A stretch of DNA of 64,000 bases. Source: Mallotus nudiflorus. Its lineage: Eukaryota > Streptophyta > Magnoliopsida > Malpighiales > Euphorbiaceae. This document shows, one piece after another, positions 1-11,800 of the stretch. The position numbers and the translations under genes are program-made. The stretch lies in contig CANTUR010000166.1 in assembly GCA_947683625.1 (NCBI GenBank), positions 2,635,001-2,699,000 of the forward strand, read 5' to 3'. Below the pieces are notes generated by a model that saw nothing but the letters and a program-made list of their open reading frames with translations, was not told the origin of the DNA and searched no databases. Within the stretch, counting starts at the first letter, position 1. Every line of letters starts with the position of its first letter.

Positions 1-796
1 ACACTAGTGAAAATGGCTCTGGAGTAGTAAAATACAGCGATCCATCAAAGAACACACCTTCTTGATGACAATTGTCATTTAGAATTGGCTGAAGACCCTC
101 AAATGTTTGCCAAGAATGGGTCGTTGAATCGTATATGAAAGCTAAAATTGAAGAAAATTTGAAACGAAGTACAAAGATTTTGTACCCAAGTGGTGTCGAA
201 ACAAAAGTGAGCGACTCAAAAGAAAAAGGATAACTTGGGAATTCAATTACCCTTGAAGATTTAGACAAGAAATTGCAAACAAGAAAAGAACCTGAGCTAG
301 GAAGAGAGAAGCAAAAGAGGCCATGAGAAGCTGAAAGAAGAGTGCAAGATTGTGTAACACTACTACTAACAGCGGAACAGGGTAGCAAAAAGGAGAGTGA
401 TAAGGTTAAGTTGCGCCAAGTGCCAACCACAGAATCATATAAAGAATAGCGATGATAAAACTGAGGATGAGAAAGCAAAAGAAAAGAAGAGAAAGGAGAA
501 CCAGAAGACGAAGAAGAAGTGTGTTTAGACATAAAAGAAGGAGAAAACACAAGAGACCTAAAGCGCTTACAAGTTGATCTGAGACTCAAGAATGTTTTGA
601 GAGGCAAGAAAGATAGCACAAGATCAAGAATCTCCTCCGGCAGTCCACTCCAGATCAGAGGATCCATCTCCGGCGAGATTGACGGAGACTGTGGGGCGTG
701 TGGCATGGTGGGTTGCTGTCTAATCGTAGAAGAAGCAGAAGATGGAGAGGAAGAGCTAGCAGTTGCTTTGGCGGTATGTTTTTGCAAGTGAAACAT
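1..796 (-). CDS. F-box protein, 5' part of gene (runs off left edge)
   Basis: On the minus strand an uninterrupted frame of 265 codons runs from an ATG at 796 to the window edge. The first ~45 residues are Ser/Thr/Pro/Gln-rich and low in complexity. They are followed by an F-box at about residues 46-88 (WSGLPEEILDLVLSFLPLKT, then SLRSTCKRFRSLV). The rest resembles the N-terminal part of an F-box-associated or kelch-type region (GTWRNL, SHGLFCF, YDSTTHSWQTF). Family knowledge: such proteins are substrate receptors of SCF (SKP1-CUL1) ubiquitin ligases, and the C-terminal part chooses the target. The target cannot be told here because the C-terminus is outside the window. Codon use is exon-like and there is no intron in the visible part. 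ATGs at residues 31 and 44 are alternative starts, but the first is in frame and gives a typical length before the F-box. F-box identity is firm; the subfamily is open. Confidence 0.85.
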   Translation of the reverse strand, partial: MFHLQKHTAKATASSSSPSSASSTIRQQPTMPHAPQSPSISPEMDPLIWSGLPEEILDLVLSFLPLKTFLSLRSTCKRFRSLVFSPSFMSKHTSSSSSGSPFSSFLLLSHPQFYHRYSLYDSVVGTWRNLTLSLSFLLPCSAVSSSVTQSCTLLSASHGLFCFSLPSSGSFLVCNFLSKSSRVIEFPSYPFSFESLTFVSTPLGYKIFVLRFKFSSILAFIYDSTTHSWQTFEGLQPILNDNCHQEGVFFDGSLYFTTPEPFSLV

Positions 797-2762
797 TGTG
801 CACAAGAAGAGAGAAAAATGGACCCAAGTTATTGTTGACACCTTTTTTTGTTTTTTTTGAACATATTTTGTTGAAAACTTTTTTTTTTTTTTATGTGTGA
901 ATTAAATGACCATAGCATTGGCTCATAGAGTATTAGTTTATATAATTCCATTGACAAGAGTTAGGTTCACATGGCAATAGGAATTAGAGACGGTTGGTTC
1001 AACTTGCAAGTTCGTTGTGTCTTTCAGGCTAGGCAAACAACTAGGCTTTTTTTTTTAATAAATAAATAAATAAAACAAAAAGAAAAAAATAAAGTTGATT
1101 TTTGGACTTGGTCCACTCTTTGTCCTAATAAATACAAACAAAAATAAAATAGTATATTATAATTATTTTTTTAATAAGTGCTTTATATTGGAAATTTATT
1201 TGGTATTATTATAGATATTCAATATTCAATATTCAATTTGTATTTGTTTTTGGCTAAAGTACCGCAGATCATATATTTTTTTGAAGTTAAATTTTAAAAA
1301 CCAAATTAAGAAAATTTAAAAATAAAAATATTCACAGTTATTAGATGTAAAATGCATAATCGACCTATGTATTATTCAATGCAGATAAAGACGTTTTTAA
1401 ATTAGTTGTTTAGGCAAATTTATCTCTCTCTTTATTGGTACAGTTTGGATTTGTCAAACCATACAACTAAACAAGATATTTTCCTTTCATGAATCACATG
1501 ACCTTAAGAATTTCCTGGATGGAGATTGTGTAGTTAGTGTGAAAATGTGTTACAATATCAGTTGATTGTTAAATAACTAAAACAAATAAAGAAGAGAAAA
1601 ATCATATTTTGTTTTTTAGAATAAAACTATAATTAAAAAAATTTGTTCTTGGTACAGTTACTTTATTTTAAAACAAAATAACTTTATTTATGAAAATTTA
1701 TCAAAATTTACAAAAAAGATAAAATTTTTAGTTTAATTTTTGTAAAGTGATATTATTTTTTGTAAATATAAAAATTAGTATATCTTTTGTTATAATTTTT
1801 TGTTAAATTATTACTTTGTACAAAATTACACCACTTTTTTATGGAATTAATTGTTATGATTATTGATTTTTATTTATGAGTGTTATTGCCACTTTTGTTA
1901 GTTGAAAATGTTTTTTTAAATTGATATTTTTGTAAAGAAAATATTTTAATTTAGAATTTTATTTTATTCATAAAAATTTGAAAAGAATTTTTTTGTGAAA
2001 TAACATTATATTTCCTAAGTATAAGAATTAATTTTTCTATTATAACCTGATATATTTTCGTAAATTATCACTATTTTTCATTAATTTAAAATATTTTAAT
2101 GTAAAATTTGTTAAATAATTTCAATTTATATAATTATAAAAACTATAAAATTCTTTCATAAAAAGTGGTTTATTTTTCTACAATGAAATAATTTAATGTA
2201 AAGTATATCAAATTATAATGAAAAAACTCTTTAATTTTTATATTTACAGAAAATGATGTTAATTTAAAAAAAAACCCACATTTTTCGTAAATTTAATTAA
2301 ATCTTTTCAAATAAAAACATATTACTTTGTTAAAGACCTATTGCTTCTTATTGGAAAAGTTTTAAAAATTATTAATTAACATCAATGAGGAAAAATAATA
2401 TCTTGATCATATCAAATACGTCAAAAATTAACTCACATATCAAATACGTCAAAAATTAACTCACTTACTAATCCGACTTGTTTAGAAATAAGATATGTAA
2501 TACAATTATTTACACATAACCAATAAGATATCAGTAAAAAAAAAAAAAGTAATGGAATACAAGATGCCGTAATCAATTATTTAAGCTATCATTAATTGAA
2601 TACAAGTTTATTCACCTAGTTAGGAATAATCCAAATTTTTGTAGGACCCTTTTTTTATACAATAGGAAAATCCCTCAGTTTATATATTGCCTTCCAAGTT
2701 AGGGCACAACTTTTTAATCCCAGTTACAGTAGGAACTAGGAAGTACAGATCCTGATAGGTAA
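797..2762. other. AT-rich intergenic region between divergent genes
   Basis: This spacer separates the F-box gene (minus) from the PHD/GNAT gene (plus), so it should hold both promoters. It is strongly AT-rich with many homopolymer A/T runs and no open frame that looks coding. The only ordered structure I see is a perfect 28-bp tandem duplication at 2408-2463. Confidence 0.6.
2408..2463. repeat. 28-bp perfect tandem duplication
   Basis: Two identical 28-bp units lie head to tail at 2408-2435 and 2436-2463 (core: caaatacgtcaaaaattaac). It lies 350 bp upstream of the PHD/GNAT gene's TATA-like box. No function can be inferred. Confidence 0.85.
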
Positions 2763-2774
2763 ATACCTTTAACC

Positions 2775-2786
2775 TATATATATATT
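2775..2786 (+). promoter_or_regulatory. TATA-like box of the PHD/GNAT gene
   Basis: TATATATATATT lies about 115-125 bp upstream of the first in-frame ATG at 2901. A start site about 30 bp downstream (near 2805) would give a short leader with no ATG before 2901. That supports the chosen start. In this AT-rich sequence such a motif alone is weak evidence. Confidence 0.45.
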
Positions 2787-2900
2787 TCTCACAATATAAT
2801 CATTCGCTCGCATTCTTTGTTGTTTTTGTGCTCTAAGTTAGAGCACAACGATTTCTACATATTATTAGCACAATCATCAGCGCTTGATCAAGTTGCGAAT

Positions 2901-4358
2901 ATGAAAAAAATTAAAAAAATACTAAAAAGAGTAAAGAAATTAAGCGATATCTTGAAATATAATCAAGACATATTAGTACAACCACAAAGCAAAATATATG
3001 GAAACATCAATTCTTCAAATCACAGTCTTAATGCCATCTTGTCTCGGTTGATTGACAGCAATGTGGTTTCGGAGGGAGCAAAAGTGTATTACCGCCAGGT
3101 CAAGATTCGTCCTAAATTGACAGAAGGGATATTAACTCGCTATGGAATTGAATGCAATTGTTGTCAGCAGATGTTTGCCCTCTCTGAATTTGAAGTTCAT
3201 GCTGGTAGCACTAGACATAGGCCAGCTGCAAATATTATACTGGATGATGGCAGGACATTGACTGATTGTCAGAAGGAACTGGGCGGTGAGGGTAAGAGGG
3301 TGAAAATAACAAAAAATCCTGAAAAGAAGAGCCCTATCAGGAAGAATGCAAGACAGAGTAATAATAACGTCGGTGATAGCATATGTTCATTTTGTTATGA
3401 TGGAGGTGATTTAGTTTTGTGTGATCAATGCCCATCGGCCTTTCATAAAGGTTGCCTTGGGTTGGAGGAAACTCCTGATGGGGACTGGTTTTGCCCATTC
3501 TGCTGTTGTGACATTTGTGGCCAACACAAATTACTTGGCAGTGACGTTGACGTTCAGCAAGATGGACTAATTCTCAAATGCAACCAATGCCCACGTAAAT
3601 CTCATGTTGCATGTGCAAGGAATAGGGGATTTTTCAAGTTAGAAAGGAAAAGTACTGATGGTAATTGGTTTTGCAGTGACAAATGCAAAGATGTATTCTC
3701 AGGTCTCCAACTTCTTTTAGGAAAACCAATTGCAGTAGGTGCAGATAATCTCACATGGACACTGCTGAAAACAATGGAGTCTGATTGCCGAGATCCTGAG
3801 GTTTCTTCAGCTAACAACAGCAAACTTAATCTTGCTCTTGAAGTGATGCATGAATGCTTTAAACCAGTTAAAGAAGCCTACACAGGAAAAGACCTTGTCG
3901 AAGATGTGATCTTCAGCAGAGGATCTAATCTCAACCGCCTGAACTTCAAAAGATTTTACACACTGCTCTTAGAGAGGAACAATGAACCAATTACTATTGC
4001 TAATGTACGTGTCTCTGGAGATAAGGTAGCTGAGATACCCCTTGTTGCCACCAAATTCCAATATCAAAGACTGGGAATGTGCAGGATATTAATGGATGAG
4101 CTTCAAAGGCAACTTATGAACCTGAGTGTGGAGAAGTTAGTCCTACCTGCTGCCACTAGCACACTTGAGACATGGAGAAAGAGCTTCGGATTCTCAGTCA
4201 TGACAGATAATGATATAAAAGCACTTTCTGATTATTCTATTCTGCTTTTTTCCGGCACAGTTCTGTGCCAGAAATTCTTAAAGAGGTCCCTTCCACGAGA
4301 TCAAAGCCTGGATGATCACGTCATCATTGGTGAACCAATCAACCAATCTGGAATGTAG
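2901..4358 (+). CDS. PHD-finger / GNAT acetyltransferase-like protein (IDM1-type, short form)
   Basis: A single uninterrupted frame gives 485 residues. The frame is open upstream to 2763 but has no ATG before 2901. Order of parts: basic N-terminus; a Tify/DNA-binding-like cysteine region at about 81-122 (GIECNCCQQMF, FEVHAGSTRH); a canonical C4HC3 PHD finger at about 162-201 (ICSFCYDGGDLVLCDQCPSA, WFCPFC); a second PHD-like zinc module at about 203-262; and a GNAT fold at about 344-462 with an acetyl-CoA-binding stretch (YQRLGMCRILM). Family knowledge: Arabidopsis IDM1/ROS4 uses this domain set to bind chromatin and acetylate H3K18/K23, promoting active DNA demethylation. Members are often more than 1000 residues, so this one is a short form lacking the long N-terminal half. 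No intron is needed. Whether it is an active acetyltransferase, a retrocopy or a truncated paralog is not settled by the sequence. Confidence 0.85.
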   Translation: MKKIKKILKRVKKLSDILKYNQDILVQPQSKIYGNINSSNHSLNAILSRLIDSNVVSEGAKVYYRQVKIRPKLTEGILTRYGIECNCCQQMFALSEFEVHAGSTRHRPAANIILDDGRTLTDCQKELGGEGKRVKITKNPEKKSPIRKNARQSNNNVGDSICSFCYDGGDLVLCDQCPSAFHKGCLGLEETPDGDWFCPFCCCDICGQHKLLGSDVDVQQDGLILKCNQCPRKSHVACARNRGFFKLERKSTDGNWFCSDKCKDVFSGLQLLLGKPIAVGADNLTWTLLKTMESDCRDPEVSSANNSKLNLALEVMHECFKPVKEAYTGKDLVEDVIFSRGSNLNRLNFKRFYTLLLERNNEPITIANVRVSGDKVAEIPLVATKFQYQRLGMCRILMDELQRQLMNLSVEKLVLPAATSTLETWRKSFGFSVMTDNDIKALSDYSILLFSGTVLCQKFLKRSLPRDQSLDDHVIIGEPINQSGM

Positions 4359-5323
4359 CTTTCTGTGATCTCTAGTAGGAACAACCTGAAATATGTCAAC
4401 AAGAGTAAAGCAATAATAAATGTGCATATACATAAGTAATGCATCTAGAAAGTAAAAATATGCAGAGAAAGTGAATTCGTTAAATTGTGTTCGAACTGCT
4501 ATTTAGCGTTTGTTCAGTGTCTATTCTGTTCTTTTGAAGCTAACAAATGTTAGTTTAGTTTAGCAGCCATTTTTTCTTTGCTCTCATTTTTCTCTTTAAG
4601 CTTTCCCATAGTTGAATTTGATTATTAAATATATAAAGCTACTACAGATGTAAGGACCTGACTAACACTAATGCCACCTTTGTTCTCTTCGAGAGGTAAG
4701 AGAGAAATTAAGAGCAGTCTCTCAATCTTTTTTGACTGTTTGGATATGACGCTACTTGCTGTGTTTGATGACGAAAGAGGACTGACAATTCCCTAACCGT
4801 TTTTATTTTGCTGGACTTCCAAAATTCATAATTGAATGGGTGTTGAATTTAATGGGCAATATCATTCCAAGAAAAACTCTTATGGAGCACTATAGGGCAG
4901 TTTGGAAGGGGATATTAAATTCCAACAGCACTCAATTATGGGTTTTATGGCAACAATTGCAGAATCAGAATCTGCACCGGTTTTATGTGTGTCATTGTTT
5001 TGATAGACATTGTAGGGTTCCCCATAATTTGAGATATGAGGATATCAAGTAGTTCCAGCAAACAGACCAGATGTCCGGTTGAAACTAAGACAGAAAAGCA
5101 AATTGATAATTTCATTAATAAAAATAATAAATTACTGTCAGTATGAAGCAAAACCAATAATATGAAGAAAAACTGATAAATGACAACATTACAAATGGTT
5201 GAAGCCTACATAGATTTACAGAAAATAAAGAATAAGAGACCACCAAGTGGAAAAATAGTACATGTTATGTGTAAAAGAACTGATTGCTCAGATACCTGGG
5301 GCAGATAGATATCGCAGCAGCTG
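4359..5323. other. Intergenic region between convergent genes (3' ends)
   Basis: The PHD/GNAT gene (plus) and the CSA gene (minus) converge here. An AATAAA poly(A)-type signal lies at 4415-4420, about 57 bp after the PHD/GNAT stop. The rest should hold both 3' UTRs. The short open frames in it are not coding-like. Confidence 0.55.
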
Positions 5324-8300
5324 TCAATCACTCCAGTTATCCTGATCCTCTACTGGCCCTGTGTCCTACATGTTCATATCCAAGTTCAAAAAGCAAGCTA
5401 ATAAAAATGATGATGATGATGATAAAGAGTGCATGGACAAAACGAGTCTACCACGTCAATCAATCTCGATGGAGACCATACTAGAATTTGTCTATCATTG
5501 CCACCTGTGTATATTTCCTGCAACAAGAATCAATAAGTCACAACAGTTGCAGCAATGCATGCATGGGATTGGGAAATGGAGAAAACTTCAATCCAAAATC
5601 CAATAAGATCATTATGCTAGAAATTCAAGATATGAGGTCTTCCCTAAGATAGAAATCATGATTGGCACTCTGACAAACATTAGCTTTGGGCATGCAGTCC
5701 CATTTTTTGAGATTGAATTTTATTTTGTTAATAGCTATAAGGAAACAGCTGCAGCATAGCCTTAAACACAATTTATATCTCTACTACCCTTTCCTCCCTT
5801 TATGAAAACCCAGAACCTAAAAGCAAAACCTCTTTTTGCCTTCAGATGGACATTACTTAAACCTTAGTAACTCAATTTGACATTACTTAAACCTCAGAAA
5901 CTCAATTCAGAATTAATAACAGAAGAAATCAATCATGATATTTTGGATGCATGAACCTCAGAAACTCAATTCAAAAATCTTGGATGTAAGGTAAGGAATT
6001 GAGATTTCAAATTGCATAAGTTCCTAATTCAGTGTGATAACTATGATGCATGCTTAATTCAGCGTCATAAGAAATCTGGAAGAACTCTGAAGAAAATGTA
6101 CAGGAAGGGGATTGAACCTGATCTTGTGAACCATACCAACAGCAATTCACATACTCATAATGACCACGAAATGTCATGGAAGTCGTACCCGACCAAATAT
6201 CAAATGCCTAGCATTAAAAGAATGGTTAAGCTTCCAGTAGAACTGCATCTTTGTTCCAATTAAAAAAAAAAAACAAATACCAAAAAGCGCAGAAAGGATG
6301 CCTACTTTCACAGCAGTCATGCATGGAACAAAAACAACGGATGAATCTTGTGTTGTGGCCAATTGGATGGCCTTGCTAGTTTGCAAGCGAACAGTTTCAA
6401 AGTTCACAAGTGTATTGCAGCCAGATTCAACATCCCACAACCTCATTCTTGAATCTGATCCTGAACCCAGAAGGGTGGGAGAAAGATAGTTAGCCAAATA
6501 ATAAAACAATAGCTTCTCCAGAAACTCATGTTCTTAAAGTTCTTGAAATACAAAATAAAGAAGTAAGAGCTTATTTGGCTGAAGAATCAATTAAGGGAGA
6601 AAGAAGTCTTGATTATTTTTTAAAAATTTCTGAATTCAGCTAATCTTTCTGACATGCCATGTAAAAGAACAAGAAATAATATTTGCATTGCTATGGTTTC
6701 TATTCCAATATTTTATTTTGATTTCAACAATTTTCAGGCAGATGCCTTCTGTTTTAGTTCATTAAGTCATGACAAGTGCTTTCCTCAATTAATCATGTAA
6801 GTTCTAAACAAAAATCTAATTTACGTGAACTACTTATAAGTTTGGTTGAGAACATTGTTGCAACATTACTGTAGGTATCCTCCCACCAATAACAAACTTC
6901 TGGATTGGGATAATTTTTGTAGTATTAATGAATAACTTGCCAAATGTTCTAGCTGAAACAGCACGTCATAGTCTGGGGGGACCTAAATTAATTTTCAAAC
7001 TGCCCATTAATCATTACCTAAATGCTACTTTATCTAAAAAATGCAGAAGCTGCTTTGGACTCAATTTTTATGCCTTCATGTTACGTGCATGATCCAACTT
7101 TAGCAACTAAAAATGATGAAACAATGTTCATTTGAGATAATGAAAAGAACTCAACCTGCACTTAGAAGATACATTCCATCTCCAGTTACTTTTAAACCAG
7201 TAACAGCACCATAATGAGCAGTGGCACGATCTTGACTAGACAACATCCCAGGATGTAATCTCTGCTTGATAGGTCCCTTGCATGAAGTTCGCCCGATGGG
7301 AGACTGCTTTATTCCATTCCCACTAGCTGATTTTTTTTGTTGTGCCCGTGATTTTGAAGATAAATGCTGACCTGATGACGAGGTCCTCAATAAGGCCTGA
7401 ATATTTTCAACAGGTAAAAGTGATCGAAAAAAGTTGTCATTTAACCAATGCAGGGAGAGAAGGGGAGTATAGCTAGAACTTGTGCAAGAAGCACTGCAGG
7501 AATGTTGACAGTTGATAGTTATAATGACCATTGTAGCTCAATTTTCAACCTCATGTTTGAAACATTTCTCATTAAAGAAAAGTACTTTAATTTATCATAT
7601 TGTAATAAAGAAATTTAACAAGTATAATAGATAGATAAAAGGAATTAAGCAAGCCAATTTTGAGAAAATCGATGGTAACCAGTCCATTGTGACACATGAA
7701 TCTTAGCGCACACTAACAAACATTGCTGGAATGCATACATAAAACACAAACACACGCATGAATACATGCAACAAGCATGTTAAATGGTCAAAATATATTT
7801 CGACACAAGAAATTGCAACTAAGAATTCTACTTAGAAGAAAGAAGGTGAGATCATAAGAAATATACCTTATTTGTGACAGTGCGTGCAAGGATTGGTGAA
7901 CGTCTCCCAAATTGAGACTGAGACTGATCTAAAACACGAAAACACCCAGCACGCCTGATATCCCAAAAACGTATAGCGCCATCACATCCCCCTGTAATCA
8001 AAACCCACTCACTTGACGTAGACCATTCCACAGCCATAACACCATCTGCCCAAAAGAACATAACAATATCCAATATCATTACCGATTTCAAAGAGCAATG
8101 TTGCACCAAGCAACTAACAAATAAAAAAAAAAGCAAGCATACCACGATGACCGGATAGGGTGTGTGCAAAAGCACCAGAAGCAATATCACAAAGACGAAC
8201 TTGAACATCTTCAGTACCAGCAGCTATGAGCATGTGAGATGTTGCCAACGAGGACATGGCAGTTCTGTAAACCTTTCCGGGCAATTTAAAATTCGCCACC

Positions 8301-8894
8301 ACCTAACCATATATATATATATATATATATATATAATCAATAAATAATAAATAAATACACATAATTATCAAAATCAGAGCAAAAATAAGGCACATACTTG
8401 AGTGGTATTAGTATCCCAAATTTTGATATAATGATCATAAGAACCTGTAATGAACAATCCTGTATCCACTGGATACCAGGTAGCCGACGAAACGGCATAC
8501 TTATGCGGCGTTTCATGTTGCTTATCAATAACAAACAAGCACCTGTGCTTAGCAATAACACCACCATCACCGTCATGATCGGTAGCTCGTTGCACATCAA
8601 AAACAGCAACCGATGCATCTGATGCTCCAGATAATAAATATCTTCCCTCTGTCAAATCAACCTGATTTCATCATATCATCAACAGATTTTCAGAGAGTTC
8701 GATTGGATTGGTTCATTTCATGTTTTGTACGGTACGGCACCTACCTGAAGAGAGTTGATGGCTCCTCTATGAGGAGACACGATTTCTTTGTAATTAGAGA
8801 GCTGGAGATTTGCTATCCGGTTCGATCTGACCCGACTCGCGAATAAATTAGGACGGGTTTTGCCCGATTCTCTGTCTCGTAGTTCCCTCCACAT
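5324..8894 (-). CDS. CSA: CSA / ERCC8-like WD40 protein (transcription-coupled DNA repair), 9 exons
   Basis: The gene is complete and intact. Exons (minus, 5' to 3'): 8894-8745, 8661-8398, 8302-8143, 8045-7867, 7396-7156, 6460-6306, 6207-6118, 5517-5452, 5365-5324. They sum to 1347 nt, or 448 residues, close to the 451 of Arabidopsis CSA-1. The protein starts MWRELRDRESGKTRP and ends DTGPVEDQDNWSD. Several WD40 blades are visible (LLSGASDASVAVFD, ITGSYDHYIKIWD, GGCDGAIRFWDIRRAG, SDSRMRLWD, GGNDRQILVWSP). Family knowledge: CSA is the substrate receptor of the CUL4-DDB1 ubiquitin ligase that acts at stalled RNA polymerase II and in UV tolerance. Phases agree at all junctions. The exon 7 donor (CAG|GTTCAA) is weak, and intron 8 is only about 86 nt; missing either leaves a false C-terminus. 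A pure (AT)n run at 8309-8335 lies just before the exon 3 acceptor. The first 50 residues are highly conserved in type, so the ATG is firm. Confidence 0.93.
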
Positions 8895-11800
8895 TTTAGA
8901 AGCATCTTTAGCCTCTATAGTCTATAATATTACAGTGACTCTGCGTACGGATTCCGGAAGCTGATTTATCTTTGATTGGAGTCAAATGGATTCAATTACA
9001 GAGGCACATGCTTTGATTCCATTTACCATTAGCAACTGCGTTTACTTTAGATCTATTTTCAGCTTCTGGTTTCTTATTTGCTCACAATTGAAATGATGGA
9101 TAAAATCGATGTTGGTAGCGGTTGTTTGTAAAAGAGTATCAAACAGCCTCCCCCCATTTCTAATACATGGGTCATTTTCCAAGAGTAACAGGCTCCTGTA
9201 CGGTTGCGATTCTATTCCATCTAATGGTCGGCCCATGGGCTTGTTTATGGATTTAATTTTGTATAGATTAAAAATTTTCTGAAGAAAGAAAAATCTTGGT
9301 CTTGTTGGTGGTTTTTAGTAAATAGAATGAATTGGTATGCCAAGATTGTCAATGCATTTAATTTGAAAAATTCAGATTCTAAATATAAAAATTTGAAACA
9401 GACTATAGTTATAAGTTATTTTAAAATTTTATTAATTTTTCTTTTAAAATTTAAACTTGTTATATGTATATGCTCTCATTGTCAAATTCTAAGGTAACTT
9501 TATTTTTTATATATTTTACTTGCATTTTACTTTTATTACCATAAAATTAGAGTATAATATTTCATCTAATGGTAGTTATTAAATAAAGTAGAATTTACTT
9601 TGTAAAAAATAAAGTAACCATAGAATGCATATGCTCTCATTAATATGAGTTTATGTAATTGTCAAATAAAAGATTAGTTATAAATTCAACTTCAGTGTTG
9701 AAATCATATCAGCCAAACGTAGCAATTGGCAAAAAAAAAGAAAAAAAGAAAAATAACAAATTAGGATAAGATTAAAGACTAGGGAGAATGTCATAATCAT
9801 TTCGTTTATTTAAAGTCTTACAATCTTATCTCTCATAAAAAAGTATGATGGAAGTTGGTATATAAGTCAAGAATATATTAATAATAGCATTGTAAAAGAT
9901 ATTAGTTATTAGAAAATTTTTATGGATGTTACGGTTTTGTTCGTTTAAATTCAATTAGCTCTATTTATTGGTGGTTTAAAAACTTTGTATATTAACATGA
10001 AAAGAACTAATTTATGGACTATGGTTGTAAAATTGGTAAGAGTGTATGTATTATATATGAGGGTGACAAAAAGTTGGTGGGTAGAGGGACTTTCTTCAAA
10101 GCTGAAATGGGAAAGAGAGGGATTCTCAAAGCTCATCTCCAAGTTGTCAGGTTTAAGGCAAGGCAGAAAATTACATAGAGAAAAGGACAAGAAAAGATTG
10201 CAGAAAGCAGCACAGTCTCTGGCTCTGCTATTTTTGCTGATGAGTCTTTTAGAATCTGCAATCTTTGTTGACAAATGATGTAGAGAAGCACGTGATGTGT
10301 TTGTTCTTTGCTGCACTCCCAAAACTTCTTTTGCTCAGCCTTTCGGTTTCCTAATAATTCAAGTGCTCGAGCTTTTTGTTGGAGATCATGAGACCCCCTC
10401 GCCTTGTCTTGCAAATTAAGAGGTGCTTATCATGTGCAGATGAAAAAGTTGTAGCAGTTCAATTGTTTAATCGTTAAATTCCATACTAACTTTCACTGCT
10501 AGCTATTGTAGAACTTATTAGCACTTCAGCATTATTTAAATTGTCCAATTTATATATTTATAAATCAAATGAAATTATTTCAACATCTAAATTAACTCGA
10601 ATGGATATAGTAAAATTGAGGTATATAAAATAGTTAGTTTTTAAATTGAGAAATAATGCTAAATTCAAGATGCTGTAAGTGTATAAAATTTATATAATTT
10701 GTACTCTAGTAAGTATTGGTGGGAGTTATTTAACGAATAACGACTATTTATTGTTGTATGATTATATAAAAAAATTCAGAAAATGAATATAATAAATGAT
10801 TATTGTGTATCTTATTTCATCTTTATGTGTATTTATAAGAGGATAAGAAAAATAGAATGAGAGTAGAAATTGATATCTATATTTTGGCAGTTGACAACAT
10901 TGCATCATAGCCGAAAACTGAATAGTGAAGTAGCAAAAATTTTATTCATGACACAAAAACAATCGGAAATTCAGCACCAAACCACAGCAAGATAAAATTA
11001 TTCAATTGACCAAAAAAAAATAAAATTATCCAATTAGTTCCAAAAATAGCAAAACAATATGTATTTTTCATCAGGTAATATTCACATATTGTATTTGTGT
11101 GCTGTATTTGAAATAAATAAGAAATTTTATGAAAATTTTAGTGTTTTTGTAAGGAAAATAAAAATGGTTACAAGTAAGTTATACGAGTTGCGAAGTGGAA
11201 TAAATTCCGCCAATCACGTTGCACGATGTCTGGATTTCTAGGCTTCCACGCCAAATAATTGTCGGATACGGAGGACGTGTGGGTTTATTAGTTTGGACAG
11301 ACCAAGATTATATCAGATTAAAGTTAAAAGTAAAATTAAATATTATTATTTTTCATCACGTTTGGATTTTTTAGCTTGGTCGCCTATCTACAAGCTTAGA
11401 GATAAAATTATAAAATTTTTGACTATACATTATTTGGAATTCAAACCTGATTCTTTAATACCCACAACTTCAGCATTGGACCATTTGATTCAAATTTTAT
11501 TGGCTGAAAGAAGGCTATCCCCCAATGATGGTGTATTGATGCACATTGTATATAATGAGACTCATTTTTCCTACTTCTTTGAATATAAATAATTATGAAA
11601 AAAGCATTCAATTTATGCTTAATTGTCAATCATTTTCATCAAACAATGCTTTTGTTATAATGTGGCTGATACAGTTCATGCAATTTAAATAATGTATTAA
11701 ATGTAGTGGGTGATGTAATATTTATTACTAACAAAGCAGCCAACAGGATTATAAAAAAATATTATAATTACATATTAATTATGGATGCTTGATGTTTCTG

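Noticed and set aside
2817..2900. Upstream extension of the PHD/GNAT frame (28 codons)
   Set aside because: The frame is open but begins with TTG and has no ATG; the first ATG is at 2901, and a TATA-like box lies at 2775.
3602..3823. Minus-strand open frame inside the PHD/GNAT gene
   Set aside because: It is a shadow of the real coding strand with no family resemblance.
4840..5157. Short open frames on both strands between the PHD/GNAT and CSA genes
   Set aside because: They lie in expected 3' UTR sequence and have no coding signature.
5366..5451. TAG before DTGPVEDQDNWSD taken as a nonsense mutation in CSA
   Set aside because: It is better read as the AG of an intron acceptor; a GTG|GTAGAC donor at 5451 restores frame and the conserved end.
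8309..8335. (AT)n run as a separate element
   Set aside because: It is a simple microsatellite within CSA intron 2 and is noted under that gene.
11293..11592. 99-codon frame in the spacer before NPGR1
   Set aside because: It is A/T-driven sequence with no recognisable domain, splice structure or promoter.
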